Source: Saxidomus purpurata | Lineage: Eukaryota; Mollusca; Bivalvia; Venerida; Veneridae | NCBI GenBank assembly: GCA_022818135.1 | Contig: JAFMSR010000013.1 | Location: 23,520,207-23,584,206, forward strand | Reading direction: 5' to 3' | DNA length: 64,000 nt | In this document: positions 1 through 14,152 of the stretch, one piece after another | How positions within the stretch are numbered: the stretch's first letter is position 1 | Layout of the letters: every line of letters begins with the position of its first letter | The notes under the pieces: generated by a model | Databases searched by the model: none | Told to the model about the DNA's origin: nothing | Seen by the model: the letters and a program-made list of their open reading frames with translations, nothing else | Made by a program: the position numbers and the translations under genes

Positions 1-649
1 TATTAAGTAACATCTCATATATTTTCAAATATGCAACAATGAAACATTTCAAAGTATTTACAAATTTACATCTACAGCGTTAATGCTTCTTGTTCTGTTA
101 GATATGTGTCGTTCTGAAATTTTAAACAAGACATTTGTCTATCTGCCGTCTGTTGCGGAAAATGTGTACCACAAAATCGGAAAAAGGAACTTGCGTTTCA
201 ACAAAGCATGTGCGCTGTAAACAAACAAACCCTGTATACGCCTCGGATATATCAGATCCAGGATATATATAATCTCATGATCGAAGCTTTTAAAACATTA
301 TTAAACATCATTGGATAAAATCATTTCCTTGTACTTATAACATGTATGTCCTTAGCTAATTAATAACATCAGAAAATGTAAAACAGGAGCTATTATATCA
401 GCCGGGAAAAATGCAAGTTTCATCAAGAAAATTCCTTTAAGTTATCGTATACCTTGTAAGTGCACGCATGGCAGTCATTATTCAGCAGTTCTCTCTTACT
501 TTTTGTGGTGAAACTACTTTCAATCATGCAAGCCTGTGCAGAATAAACAAATTCTGCAATGCGACAGAAGAAATTTGCATAATAAAATCGATTACTTTGT
601 GACAAACTTAAAATGTCATTTTCACCTTTTCTTTTAAATACGTAGTTTT

Positions 650-1010
650 CAACATATATATTATTGTTTATTTCTGTCTCATCAGCATATACATTTACAT
701 AAACACGAATAAAATAAACACAAAATATTGAGTTATAGGAGACTATTTACGTTTCTATAGCGTTATCACAGTCATATGTTACTCTTAAAATTAGATGACC
801 TATAGCATTATCACAGACTATAATGTACGTAACCTAGCCTTAACACAAGCTATAGTTTAATAGTTTATTTCAGTCTCATCCGATACATGTGCATATTGCT
901 AAACATTTATAATAAAAATGTAAAACACAATCATGTAATTAGCCTTTCTACTCTAGAATAAAAAGAGACTGTTTAATATTACAACAATATCACAGAATTA
1001 TGTTAGGACA
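650..1010. repeat. Diverged local duplication, two units of ~210 bp
   Basis: The stretch at about 660-775 (a 'tttatttctgtctcatc' start and a later 'gagactatttacg' block) recurs at about 866-1010 ('tttatttcagtctcatc', then 'gagactgtttaat'). The units are clearly related but strongly diverged. Confidence 0.5.
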
Positions 1011-2832
1011 AGTAACACAGAGTAAAAGTTAGATTACCATTTCTTATCCACGACTAAGAACTGCCATAAAAGAAGCAAATGTAAGACACTGAAAAAGGAA
1101 AAATGGCCGTAACGACCATAGGCACTTTAATTGAAACATGTCCCTGTAAGAACCAACTGTTCATTTTCTAGTAAATAAAAAAATAAAGTTATTTGATACA
1201 AATACACAAGACTTATAATTCCATAAAGCTTTAAGTGCACACGTTGTGCTGTTGCTCAATTGTAATCATCGCAAGAAGTTAAGTTTACCTTCTGACATAA
1301 ATCAGTTAATACTGGATTTTACTTAAATACAGATAAAACTTACGAAGCTTAACATCTATATATAATGCAAAGCCTGATTCAGCTTTAGACTAATACCTCG
1401 GATTCTAATAAACATCATATCTAACTACTTTGATTAGAGTGTGTCTGTGTGTTACTGAGAGGCTGATAAAGATGCGGCACATGTTCACATACCGTTAAAA
1501 CCTAAATTATAAGTTGATGAGTTCAAAACCTTCTTCCAGTAGGCTTCTTTTGTTTCATGTGTAAAAAATGAACGATACCGAATAACCCAAATAGTTCGAT
1601 GATGGTTAAAATATCGGTAAAAAAGAATGTCCCGATGCATCCCGAAGTAATTAACACACATGCCTGTCGGAGAAACTAAAATAATGTTTTTATTTCCTCG
1701 TAAAAGATTCGGTACTTCGTTTAATACCGAAAAATAAAATAATATTACAAAGTAATATACAAGATAAGATTTATAAACCATTGCATCAAACAGCAATATT
1801 TTCAAAATCAACTCAGGAACTTCAAAGTGACACACATCGTAAATTTGCTTAATTGAATTCGTTCTTAGACTAGAAACCAGTGCAGGTGCTATAAAATGTA
1901 ACATAAAAATACCAAAATATAGTGATTAAATGGCTGTTAAATATCAGCGAGCGGACTTCAACCTCTGTGTCGTGCATTCTGTATAATTTTTTATGCTCTT
2001 GATAAACTTTATGAAACTATTAATTTTATAAAAGTTTGTTAAAGAGTTTAAAAGCTCAACGGACATCTTATTAATTTAACAATTGTAAGAATAATAATTC
2101 ATATGGTATCAACAATGCATTTTCCATTTGAATCCTATGAACTAATTTATGACTTTGAATGATGTTGCGTTCGACCACGTGGTTTTACACACATCCATAA
2201 AATAACGCATGTGTCTAGTCACGCGTCCGGCTGACGTTGTCTGTATTTCTTGTCTACAGCATATCAATGAAGTTACAGGCTTCGTATACTACAAGACAAT
2301 TTAAGCGTTTAAATTATTTTGTTTTAATGAATTATCTGTGAGAATATCAATTATTAACCAGCTTATAAAAAGCTCTCATGTTATTAGTTTTTATCATGGA
2401 AAATGTGGTAACATATGCTCCCATAGTTTTGTACTACATTTAAAATTCTAAAAGAAAAGGTAAATGTACTGAGATTAGTCTAAATGAGTACACGCAGTAA
2501 CATTTTATTGACACGGTATACCAGATACACATGTACAAGCTTACTGACCCTAAATTGCACATTGAATAATCTCAAATAAGTTCAGGAAACAGCTTTTGCA
2601 TGTAACAAATCATTCAAAACCAGGAGGATTTTGGCAAATCTTATTTAAAAAACAACAACATCAAACAGTTTAGAATTAATTCATCCTCGCAGGTGTTTAG
2701 TATATTTCAGACATTGAGTAGTGTTAGTTGTAAATATTCTTAAACTATCGTCATCACATGAAAGAGTATACAGTAGGCCAAAATAATTAAGAGGAGTAGT
2801 TCTAAAACAGGAAGAAAGAAACTGAGCTTTAT

Positions 2833-2888
2833 CCATGACGCCAGGATTTGAAACAAATGACCATGACGCCAGGATTTGAAACAAAGGA
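2833..2888. repeat. Tandem 28-bp duplication
   Basis: Two adjacent 28-bp units at 2833-2860 and 2861-2888, starting CCATGACGCCAGGATTTG, differ at one base. This is a recent slip-type duplication inside the upstream segmental copy. Confidence 0.9.
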
Positions 2889-3650
2889 CACTGAAAAGGT
2901 ATACCATACAATACTGTAAGAAATAAACGACAAGTACTTACCAGATACTTATATTTTGGTAATAGTTTTAGCAACATTCAAATGATACTACAGTTTGTAA
3001 ATTTAGTATCTACTAAAAATTAACGGAACAGTATTGAATTGCAGTGCTCTGGCAGTTATCAAGTTTTTGCATTTAATTTTAAATTATTTAATGGTATATT
3101 GATACTCAAAATCTAATTACAATGTACTGTAATTAAGACGAAACAATAAAACAAGATCCTAATGCAATTAGTCGCACGCGTGACTAGCTCGTATAAGATT
3201 TTAATACACTATCTAATTTCTAGTCGGAAAGGTATTTCTTGTACGTTTAGATTCTTCTAAGTAATTCGAGACAAATTATAGTCATATTTCATTGCAACAT
3301 CCAGGCAGTTTAAATCCACAGGAGCTTTAAAGTCGTAATATTTTCAATCAGTATGCTCTTTAAGAACTTATATTTTATTCGTCTTTTTTCCCTCAAAACG
3401 TGCTATTTGATCTTTGCTATAAATGAATATGATAAACCTTAATGGTTGTTACAGAGAACAACAGAAACCGTCATAGAAGAAGAGTTGTAAAATTAATGTG
3501 CTTTGTCCGTGTTGTGATGAAGTTAGTCTAGATGGTATAAAAATGAATCATTTTATTGTTATTATTATACTTCGAAATCCACATTTGACAAAGGTAGAAA
3601 GTCCCCAGAGTTAGTTTAATTTAATACCACAATGAGGGTCTATGTTCCCA

Positions 3651-6054
3651 TGTTACATATTGTATCACGGACTTCTGTTTTAGAAATTACCGCGCTGTTA
3701 AGGTAGAATACTTACTGTTTTATGACCATTTGAAATGCTTTGGATTTCATAGTTGTACACATTTTGTACCGCAGCGCAGCTTTGAGATCAAGAGGTTCTG
3801 GTTTCAATACCCATGGGAGCCTTTTTGTTTTCTTTTTTTAGTAATTAAATTGAAATTCATGAAAATATATGATATTTTGCAAGGTATGAGAAATGTGTCT
3901 TGATATTCCTTAATTTCATCATGCTGTACAACTACTTAAATGAAACAGTTGATTTATATTTGATCATCTTTTAAAAGGTCAATATATAAAAACGTAGACG
4001 GTTAAACGTTTAATTTTTTTCTTATATTGCAGTTTATATTTTACTTATAAATGCTGGAACCTTAGAACAAAAAGAAATATACAAGAATACTTGCAAATTT
4101 TAGGGTATTGTTAAATAATGCCAACATTTTTAGTACAGGTGGGGCATATCTTTTTAAGTAAAAGGTGTAATGTCTTCAAAATGTGCACACTATTCATTTA
4201 ACATATTTGGATTATGAAAATATTATGTTTATTAAGTTATGAAATAGTGCCCATTAGGGGTGAACTACATTAATGGCAACTTATGCTAAATACGGAAGAT
4301 AATCATATCACGAAAACATTTACGGAACGTACGGAGCTTGATATGAGAGTTTGTAGTTTGATTTTCAAATTTATGATGCAATTCCACTAAATCCTTTTTA
4401 TTTACAAACGATTGCATCTATATTCAGATAAGATAAAAAAATAGATATGTTTTAAAATTATATATAATTTACGTACATTCCCGACAGCGGTGTCACGAAT
4501 TAACGACATTGAAATACAATTCATTCAAAAGATGATGCGGAGCCATTCAACCATGCCATTTATGGCCCACAGACCTTCAGAGCCAACAGCGCTTTGATTC
4601 AACAGGTCGTCTTAATTCATTACTGTCCAAATACATACGTTTGTCATCTCAGTTGCTAACGATTAAAAGACAAATATTTGTGAACTCGATGGAAGCACGA
4701 CAGTTTTTTGCTAGTCATAACTACGAAAGAAAATATAGTTCATGAACTGTGAAATTAAAACCTTTTTATTAAAGTTGTGCAAACGATCAAACATTTATTC
4801 TGTCTAAATTAAAGTCCATTCATGTGCTTACAACAGTGTTTATTTTATTTTTTTGTCGTCCGGGTACTCAGGTCAACAGTGTCGGACACCAGATAGATTT
4901 CCACCGTCTGATGTCGTAAATATGAAAAAATAACTAAGTTCAACTTTAAATGTGACAAACATTTTTTCTATCAACTTACATTGTCTTAAAGGTTTATGGT
5001 TGTAAACTTCAGTAAAATTATTATGAAATACAATCTTTAAGGGCTAGCTTTAAGGGTCGGGCTGGTTTGACCTTATGTACCCAGTCGCAAATCCTAAAAC
5101 ATAAGTGAAACATTAATTCATACTTGTTTTGGCAAACACAATGAGCTTAGAAAGAAACTATTCCTGGCAAACTGCTCCACCTTAAGCTCTCTCTATAGAA
5201 GTGCAGTGTACACCGAGCAACTGTTGTAAGTATACACTTCACTGACGTGTCGTATTTCATTCATTATTTAATATTATTTATAAATATTAAATTATAGTAA
5301 CATCAAATATTGATCTTAACTTCGTTAAAGTTAACACATTCGTCCGCAGCGCTCTGAACGTAGTACCCCCAATAATCAAAAGTCACCAGGTTTGAAACAG
5401 TCTCTGCATAACACAGCCCCTTATTCATGACACGCTAATATGTAAAAAGCACTCAATTGGTAATGACTTACTATCCTTATTAATTGAGAAGATGTTACTG
5501 GGAAGTTGTAAGGTGCAGAAAGAAATTTTGGGAGTTTAACCCGATTCATATTCAAAACTAAAATACAATCTTATAAGGAATAAATGGTAATTAACACCCA
5601 TGCGCCTCAACACCCTTTTTGGCTTGGACGTACCCACTTGCATGATTTTTGGTACTTCACATAAATCACTCATTTTGATGTAGGAAAAACATATCTTTGA
5701 AGAAGAAGCAGCCCTGTAGATGGGTAACTTTATTGGAAAGGACATCTCTGTATGGTTGGAAAGGGCAAATCCGTCACACCTTTTAGTGTTGGGACGATAT
5801 TTAGGTAACGACAGGCTAGAATATCCCTGAAATCGGTAATGTAATAGCTGTTACAAGAAGAATGGATTGGTCTAGGTATTTTGGAACAAATTAACTATAA
5901 CTGGTTATTTTGCTGTTTTGTATTTCAAATTGCAAGGTTAACGGTGTTTTGAACTCTGCGAGGGAATAAAATCGAGCTTCATTGTCGTCAGTTTTATACT
6001 ACGTATAAGAGAATAATTGTAATAATTTGTTGCCCAATTTTCATAGGCTTATTC
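3651..6054. other. No gene seen; intergenic or intronic
   Basis: AT-rich sequence with frequent stops in all frames. The only structured piece is 3770-3830, where GGTTTCAATACCC resembles a degenerate tRNA B box followed by a T-rich tail. This may be a SINE remnant, but no convincing A box is present. Nothing else recognisable. Confidence 0.4.
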
Positions 6055-6525
6055 TTTAACAAGAAATGCGGCAATGCCGCCAAACCAGATTTTCAAGAAA
6101 TTAGATAAAAATTTAAAAAAAAAGTAAAAGAGACATGAAAAAAATCAACTTTAAATACCCAAAGAGAAGACCTATGCAATCAGTAAAACAGAAAAGGACA
6201 GAAGCCGGACCTTGACCTGAGCCAGCCATGAAAGGGCCTTGATGGAAACATTGCGAAGTTCATCAAAATTCTTCAAAGGGTGAAGAGTACAGAGGACAGA
6301 TTTTCAAGTTAGCACGGACCTTGACCTTGAGCCACCATGCAACATGCTTCTGCACCTCTTTGTGAAACATTTGTCGAAGTTTCATCAAAATCTTCAAAGG
6401 GTGAAGAGTTACAGAGCGACAAGTTTGACGCCCGCCCATCCCCCATCCCCCATCCGCCCGCCATACCCCAATCTAATAACCAGGATTTTCAAAATTGAAA
6501 ACCTGGTTAAAAATGATTTAAATAT
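6055..6525 (+). repeat. Dispersed bivalve-type repeat with two internal units
   Basis: Two related units lie in tandem. Each contains a 'gaccttgacct'-like block followed by 'catcaaaatcttcaaaggg' and 'gtgaagagt(t)acagag' (about 6205-6300 and 6310-6420). The element ends in a C-rich stretch and a small inverted repeat (AACCAGGATTTTC at about 6478, GAAAACCTGGTT at about 6498). I associate this pattern with common interspersed repeats of bivalve genomes; the family name is not determined. An open frame at 6344-6538 lies wholly inside it and is not considered a gene. Confidence 0.65.
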
Positions 6526-7655
6526 AGCACTTTTTTAATGTGTATACTCAGAAAATTGTTGAGTGTACTGTAAATCCTGAACTTATCGCAATGTCCCGAT
6601 TTTTTTCTGCCAATTTTATACGTTTGATGTACTTGCATGCAAAACTTAATAGAATGAAAAATCTAAGTCAAGTGTTTGAAGTTGAACAAGGGCAATATTT
6701 GCACTACATTAAATACAGTCAAAAGTTATCTAGTACCTAGAATGTATGATACACTCTGAAGACTACGATGAAATATTAACTCAGTGTAACAAGTTTTTAT
6801 CGCGATCTACGTGGACGGAGACACCGGTACCCGTGTGAGTAGCAGTGCTAATCCCATTCTTCGAATAATAGAGTTAATAAATGAAAAGTTGTCTAACTAG
6901 AAATGTATATACACATGGCATAGGTATAGAACAATTGTGAAATATCTCTTGACAAAATTTAAAATCCTTAATTTTTTATAGAATATTTTAATCGCATAAT
7001 AACACAATCTTCAGATTTGGTTACACACACGCAATCAGATTTTCGTAACGATTTGTTTTTCATTCTAATCAGATAATACTTTTAGCTAAAATTATTTTGG
7101 ACAAACATTTTTTATAACAAATATAACACGCCAACCTTGAAAAATAATTCATCTTCCTTCTGGTTTAAATTTTTAATAAAAATATTACACCAAACAAGTA
7201 TCAGCGGGTCTAAATGCGTTTCCATAGATAACAACCAGGCTAAAATGGACATTTCAAAGTGAACATGCTCCTAATTCATGTTATGATGGCACTTTCTTAT
7301 CTAAAAAGCGCATCTAACGGAAATATATGTCATCAATTTGTAATCTAAATTCCGTTAAACGTGAAAATGTAACAAAAAATCTCTTGAAAACAAAACGAAA
7401 TTCATTTGTTCAAAGAAGTGTTTGAAACAGTTAATTGAATAATGAATAATATTCAAAAGAATTTCATGCATTTTCATAATATACACACGATAGAAGAAAG
7501 AATATATTTGGTTGTAGTTCTCTCACACGAACTATGCAACTATAATTAGTGTGGGGACAGGGCAGATCTACTTAGAGTTTGCAAGACAGGCAAAATAGTT
7601 AGTGTCTCTTTAGGGAAAATGTCGAAAAGTACGAGACAGTAAAAATATCAATGTC
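6526..7655. other. No gene seen
   Basis: AT-rich sequence without recognisable repeats or coding potential, lying between the dispersed repeat and the downstream segmental copy. It would be the left extension of the second copy if the duplicated unit begins before position 1 of the window. Confidence 0.4.
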
Positions 7656-10600
7656 CAAATATGTAACATCTCATTTTATTTTCAAATATGCACAGATTGA
7701 GACGTTCCGTCACATTTACAAATTTACACTAACAGCTTTAATGCTTCTTCGATATATCAAAAGTTAAATTTGTGTCTTTCTGACATTTTAATCAAGATAT
7801 TTGTATACCTACCGTCTGCTGTGATAGATGTATACAACAAAGTCGGAAAAAGGAACGTGCGTTGAAACAAAAGATACAACAGCCCAAACAAACAAACTGA
7901 CCCTGTATACGCATCGTATAGGTATACCTGATCCAGGATATAAATAATCTCATTATCAAAGCTTTTAAAACATTAATAAACATCATTGGATAAAACCATT
8001 TCCTTGTATTGATAACATGTATGTCCTTAGGTAATTAATAGCATCAAAACATGTGAAAGAAGAACTTTTATATCAACCGGGAAAAAATTGCAAGTTTCAT
8101 CAAGAAAATTCCTTTAGGATAAAGTATGCCTTGTTGTAAATCGTAGTTTCTCTTGTATATGCTCTAAGTGCACGCATGGCAGTCATTATTTAGCAGTTAT
8201 GTCCTACTTTTTCTAGTGATACTATTAGCAAACATGCAAGCTTGTAAAGAATCAAATAATTCTGCAATGTTAAATACGCATGCGACTGACACTTAAAGTG
8301 ACATTTTTATATTTTCTTTAAACACAAAGTTTTATCTTATTTGAGATAAGTTACGACCGCTTAAGTTTTCAGTGGATGGTTCCTTGGGGAACGTTCTGAG
8401 TTGCCAAGCTCTTATTAACGTAAGTGTAAGCTATCGTAGAACGTAAACATTAATATGGTTGAAAGAGTTTTACCCGTTGATCAATGTAACTAGATAGATC
8501 TAGTAAAATTCATTGAAATGAAATTTCGGTTTATATGAAAGGGCTTAAAATGGATTTTTTCCTTTGATCTTGTTCGTCATATTTACCAGCAATGTCCTTG
8601 TAGTTTATAGCGAGTCCCAAAGTCAAAGCAAAACATTCTGACAAAATGCAATTATGCTAATTTAGTTATTTTCGATTGCGAAATAAGTTCTGACAACTTA
8701 TACTTATCGCTCTAAAGACTTACTCGATATGAAATATGTTTGTGAAGGTACCAACTGTTCATTTTGTAGCAAATACAAAATTGAAGTTATTTGATCCGCA
8801 TAAAAAAGACTTATATTTCCTAATAGCTCTTAGTGAACTTGCTGTGCTGCTGCTCAGTTGTCATCATCAAAGAAAATTGAATTTACTTACTGACATCAAC
8901 TGATGCTGCATGGTTACAGCATATATATACTTGCAAGACGTAATATCTATATAATGCAAAGCCTTATTCAGCATTAGCCTTATATCTCAGATTTCAATAC
9001 AAATCATATGTAAATAGTTTTAAGTATATGTGTGTTTACGACGGAACCTATCAAGACGCTCTACCTGTATATATGGTCACTGAACATTTACGTAATATTT
9101 TATTCTGAATCTAACAGTCTCCTGCACAGGGCAGCTAAGGCTTGTTTTGTTTATGAACGATACTAACTTATCTGATGCATATTAAGATGACGGTTGCATC
9201 CCGAAGTAGTTTACGAACATGTCTGTCTAAGAAATTAAAAGAGGCTTTTCTGTTTACTCGTAAAACATTCGGCATTTAGTTTCATAACAACACAAATATT
9301 ACTGAGTGATATTTAAGCCAAGGCATCAAACAGCAATTGTATCAAAAACAAGATCAAATCAGGAACTTCAAGTGACAAACATCATAAACTTCGTTTTTAG
9401 ACTGGCAATCAGTGCATGTGCTATGAAATTAAACATAAATAGACCGAAAATATAATGATTCAATGGCTGTTTAATTTCAGCTAGCAGGCTTTCACCTTTG
9501 TGACGTGTATGTTGTTTGCGTTCTTGATATACTTTATTGAGCGATTGTGAACAAGACTCGCAATTATTCAGAAATATCATCAAAATATTAATTTCAATTA
9601 ACTTTGTGAAGGAGTTGACTAGCTCAACAGACATTTCAGTAATTTAACAATTTCAAGAAAACTGATTAATTTGTTATTGGCAATAGATTGTATATTTGAC
9701 TCAAATTAAAACCATGATCTGCATAACAACTGTTTAAATATGAAGTAATTGAAATTATGAATTTTATTGCAAACCGTAGACCATTTGAATTAATTGATGC
9801 CCTGGAATGTTACTGCGGACTATTGCAGGTTTTACACAAATCATGGCAGTGTCTGTACCTTTTGTATGTAGCATATCAATAACGTAAGTGATATTTTAAA
9901 CACAGCTTCGTATACTATAAGACAAATATTAAAACTGATTTTTCAGAGCAACCGTATTAAGTTCACTTTTGACCGGAAGTTGATAACCTTTCAACCGCTA
10001 ATGAAATAACAAGTAGAATATTGGCAACTTTACTTGTGAGGTGCTTTTTAATTGGATAAGACCGCATGTAAAAGGTCAAAAAATACACTTGCGTTTTCAG
10101 TTTCTCAGTACGTAAATAGTTCATAACTTCCAAACTTATGTTTATTATGAGTGCAGAGTAAATATAATTTCTCGACCAGTAAAATAATGGTCAATATTTC
10201 GATTAATATAGTAAGGATTAAGGGCTTTTTCCTGATGCATATATCACGGTGAGGATTACATGTAAATAAGAAATTAGGAGAAAATATGCAAGTGGCCGGT
10301 AAGGCTAAAGCTCAGTCGGGAAAGCATTTAACATCTGTGACTCCCAACATTTGAAACAATGGACATTTACCATGAATACACACTGTAAGAATGAAATGAT
10401 AGGTAGTTACCGGAATTTAGTTTGTAAATTTGGTATCAGTTTAAACTGAATGGTCCAGGAACAGTTTTGCATTGTTCTGGCAATTATAAAGCTCTTGCAT
10501 TTAACATTTTTAATGGTATTTTAATGCTTAAAATCTAATTTCAATAGACTGTTATTAAGATGAAACAATAAAACAAGATCCTAATGTCGTCAGTCGCCCA

Positions 10601-11090
10601 CGTAACTAGCTCGTATAAAGTTTAAATCAATTTTAATTTCTTGTCGAGATAATGATTTTCTGCAAAATGATTCCAGACAAATAACAGTCATATTTCAATG
10701 AAACAATCACGAACAAGCAGTTAAAACCCGTAGGAGCTTTGATGTCGCAATACTTATAATCAGTATACCATTTCATAAATACTATTTTACAACTTTTGTT
10801 AAAACAATACTTTTGATCTTGGCTATAAATGAATGGGATAAATCATAATGGTTGTTACAGAGAACAACAGTAGAAGTCATGAAAGAAGAGTTGTAAAAGT
10901 AATGTGTTTTGTCCGTGTTGTGATGAAGTTAGTAAGTCTAGATTGTACAAAACTGAATTATTTTATTGTTATTATAATACCAACGTGCATCGCATTGTAC
11001 TTTGAAATCCACATTTGACTCAGGTAGGATACCCTCAGAGTAAGTTTAATTTGATACCCAATGAGGCTATAGGTTCTATTCACGTGCAAC
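7656..11090. repeat. Downstream copy of the ~3.5-kb segmental duplication
   Basis: Collinear diverged match to 1-3650. Among the best preserved stretches are 7830-8040 and 10816-11060, the latter containing GGTTGTTACAGAGAACAACA in both copies. A minus-strand frame at 9368-9634 (88 residues) occupies the position of a frame broken by stops and a frameshift in the upstream copy (about 1870-2065). Most codon differences between the two change the amino acid, so I see no sign of protein-level constraint and do not call a gene. At 10300-10345 the words 'gctcagtcgggaaagc' and 'gtgactccc' suggest a decayed tRNA-derived SINE. Confidence 0.8.
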
Positions 11091-13600
11091 AAGTTGTATC
11101 GGAAATGCATAAAAGTAGCCTCTGTCAAATTAAAAAAAAAATTACTTCATGCTAAAAGTATGAATAGTTTAGTCATCAGATTCAATTACTTATTAAGTCG
11201 ATTCCTTTGCTATCAGCTAATTACAAAATGTTTTATTTGTCCTGGTTTGATAAAAACAATATAATGAACTGTTGTAATAAAGCTTTAGTTAGACCTCAAT
11301 AGACCACAGACACCACACCTGATGTCAGATTTGTTTTAACACTTTATTTTTGCAGAATACTTTTGTGACGGTTTTCTAAAGCCGTTCCAGAGCCAACAAA
11401 ATTGTATAAACCGATTTTGATGAAACTACGTTCCTAAAACACAGTCGAAAGAAATAGTTCGAAGTTGAGTAATAACTTCAGTATATTGGTTGCTAAGTAT
11501 TGTATCAATGCTTTCATCCTAGAATCAGTCGAACACTAACTGTTTGCCTATGAAATCCTCAACAAAATCGCACGGTCGTATAAATGCAATGAGTTACCGA
11601 CGCCACAAAATAGTTCAATTATTTGCTTCAGACTGCATATAATTTATATAAATGTTTAACTTCGCTGTCCACCAGCATCGGCACAGTGTACTGTGCGTGA
11701 ACAAATATACACTAAAAACATGAACTTTACGTGTTAGTCTCTTAATACCTGAATGCAGTCTCGTTCCCCTTACTTAACGTCAGTATGGAATGAAATGTGC
11801 TTTGAAGTTACACAGTTCATAACAATAAATAACATGATTTAAAGGATACAAAATATTTTGAACATGTCTTCACTAAAAATGTATTCAATTGGCATGATAA
11901 TGTCAAATATAATTATGTAACGTTTATCTGTATTCATTCTTGGCCAGTAGGGAAATATCTATGAAGATGGTATGATATAAATCGTGTTATTATCAAATTT
12001 ACTTTTCTATCTCAGTCCATTCTATATCAGCGAGATGTGTATCATTTTGAATGTTTGCAAATAAAAGAAAATACATGCACAAAAAACTATATCTAAAGTT
12101 TGCAGAAACAATACTAAATTATTAATGCTATCTTATAATTATATCTATAATACTACTAAATGATTGAAACATCTTTGTAAGTCATGTTTAGTTTTCATAA
12201 AAAACATAATTTTATTTGTCTTAAAAGTGCATTGTTTAAATAGCTCTTGATAAGGCCTGAACAAAATATGATCTGCATTTTCAGTTGAGGAGGGCTACAA
12301 ATTTTAAAATTAACAACTTTGTGCTGTACTGTGATAAGTGTAAATTTGTAGGTCAATGTACAGAAATAATGTAGATTTACCTTTGTTATTTAATAGCATC
12401 AATTTTGAAATGCACTTACATAAGAAAAAATCAAATCACCAGTTACAGTAATTTTCTAGCAGTCGTATTGATGAATTTCAATCGAAAATGACATATACTA
12501 AATAAGAAAAATAGTTTTGTGTATAACGTGAAAACATTTATTGCGTCGCATATAGCGATACAAGGTTAGCTTTCTATTTCAGTATAAATAGATGTCTGGA
12601 ATATATTTTTAGAAATGCATGTCAGAAAACTCATTTATTTTTACTCTCCCAGAGCGTTTAATATCTAATATGTCTGTGATTAAACTTTGGTACACAGAGT
12701 GATGCTGTGTGTACGCCAAACATGGAAACCACGTGTTCGATATATGTCATTAGATTTACTGTGACCTTAAAATTGTTTCTATTTGTACAAGAAAATAAAA
12801 ACTATCAAAGTATTGGTGAGCATTTATCGTGATTAAAATTGAGTTTGGTTTTAAATAATGGTTCCTTGCTCAAACTACTGTCTAAAAGGTTATTGGAATA
12901 GCACAGCATTGTTGTGATTGACACAGTTTATAATATGCGTTGCAACTACCATAGGTTGTAAGTACTTCTTAAACGTTCGGCATATACAGCATTATGGCAT
13001 TTAAGTGGTATGTTTCTTACTACGCAGTTTAGACATGCACGACTTTAATAATCAGCCAATCAAACGCGCTGAAAGTGACACATCTCATATATCATTTATA
13101 CTGGCAATACTTTACCTACATTTATAAACGCCATTTCATCGGTTATTTAAAGAAAATGTAAGTTCTGATAACAGACGGAATGTCATTCTGGTTAACTACG
13201 CGGTTACGATATGTTTTCACTCCAAAATCGAAAGTAGCGAAGTCACGAAGATACTACGCAGTTGTGAGTTTAAAGATGACTGTTATTTAACTATAGAATT
13301 TATGTAAAAAAGAGCCAGTCGCTATTAGCGATAATTGTGAAATATTCCCTTCAACTGCCATATTCAGAGAAACACCTTGGTGTGCATTTGTTTATATAGT
13401 TGAACATGCGAAATAGACTGTTAACACCGAAGATTTTGTTCGTAAGCTAGTAGCAAAATATTTCCGTCTAAAACCACCTTTTCAACAGTGTTTCAATAGA
13501 CAGGTTTCCTTTTTATCGTTGAATGAAATTATTTATTGATTACTATGATCATTTACAATAATATACTGTGATTCATTCATTTTAAATACCTACCATTCGT
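11091..13600. other. No gene seen
   Basis: AT-rich non-coding sequence of about 2.5 kb. No repeat, RNA gene or convincing coding region was recognised on either strand. Confidence 0.4.
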
Positions 13601-13633
13601 GTGTTTTACATGGTTCAGTGTAATAAAATAACA

Positions 13634-13775
13634 AAAATTGAGCCGCGTCATGGGAAAACAAACATAATGGACCATGCAAGCAGGCTGGTCTGGATTGATA
13701 CTGGTCGCCCATCAATGTGTAAGCAGTTTCTGTTTTATGGTCTGAGTTATAGTATATGTTACATGTACCATACAA
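13634..13775 (+). repeat. Fragment of a dispersed bivalve repeat
   Basis: The words 'attgagccgcgtcatggga', 'aaacaaacataatgg' and 'ggctggtctgga' match my memory of a very common clam repeat (…gagccgcgccatgagaaaac…cagcatggatccagacc…). The copy is degenerate. Overlapping short frames on both strands here are by-products of the repeat. Confidence 0.55.
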
Positions 13776-14152
13776 CTGTTTTATCGTGAACGGGCTAGAT
13801 AGGAATGTTCGGGTTTACAATGTAACACCCGGCAGGAAACAATTTGTTATGAATGGAACACCAATATAAAGTTGTTTTATTATTTAGAGTATATTAGGTA
13901 TTATATCATGAATGCAATCGATCGTTAATTTTCATGTCGCTATTAAAGAAGTGTGTTGTGTTAATGTTTACAATTATGTTGTAAGCCATGCTCAAGTGCT
14001 CAGTACAATGTATACTATGTATTAAATATTCCGACCGTTTGTTCTTGATTCATAACTTAGTATAGAAAAAAGATCTACATCAAAGAAAATACATTTCAGT
14101 TACATGTACGTATATTTACAGGCGGACAGTTAATCCTACGATAATTCCTGGT
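13776..14152. other. No gene seen
   Basis: AT-rich spacer between the repeat fragment and the MITE that hosts the Polinton. Confidence 0.4.

Larger units (their letters stand above)
1..3650. repeat. Upstream copy of a ~3.5-kb segmental duplication
   Basis: This block aligns collinearly with 7656-11090 over its whole length, with many substitutions and small indels. Matching anchors include the stretch around 100-360 against 7750-8040, 1147-1260 against 8750-8870, 1630-1720 against 9195-9280, and 3130-3640 against 10551-11060. The offset is about 7.4-7.7 kb. The copy is cut by the window start. No intact gene is seen in it. Similarity runs through non-coding sequence, so this is an old DNA duplication rather than two related genes. 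Confidence 0.8.

Noticed and set aside
2681..2977. 98-codon minus-strand frame with a donor-like GTAAGT near its start
   Set aside because: The frame crosses the 28-bp tandem duplication, and the donor is not preserved in the second segmental copy.
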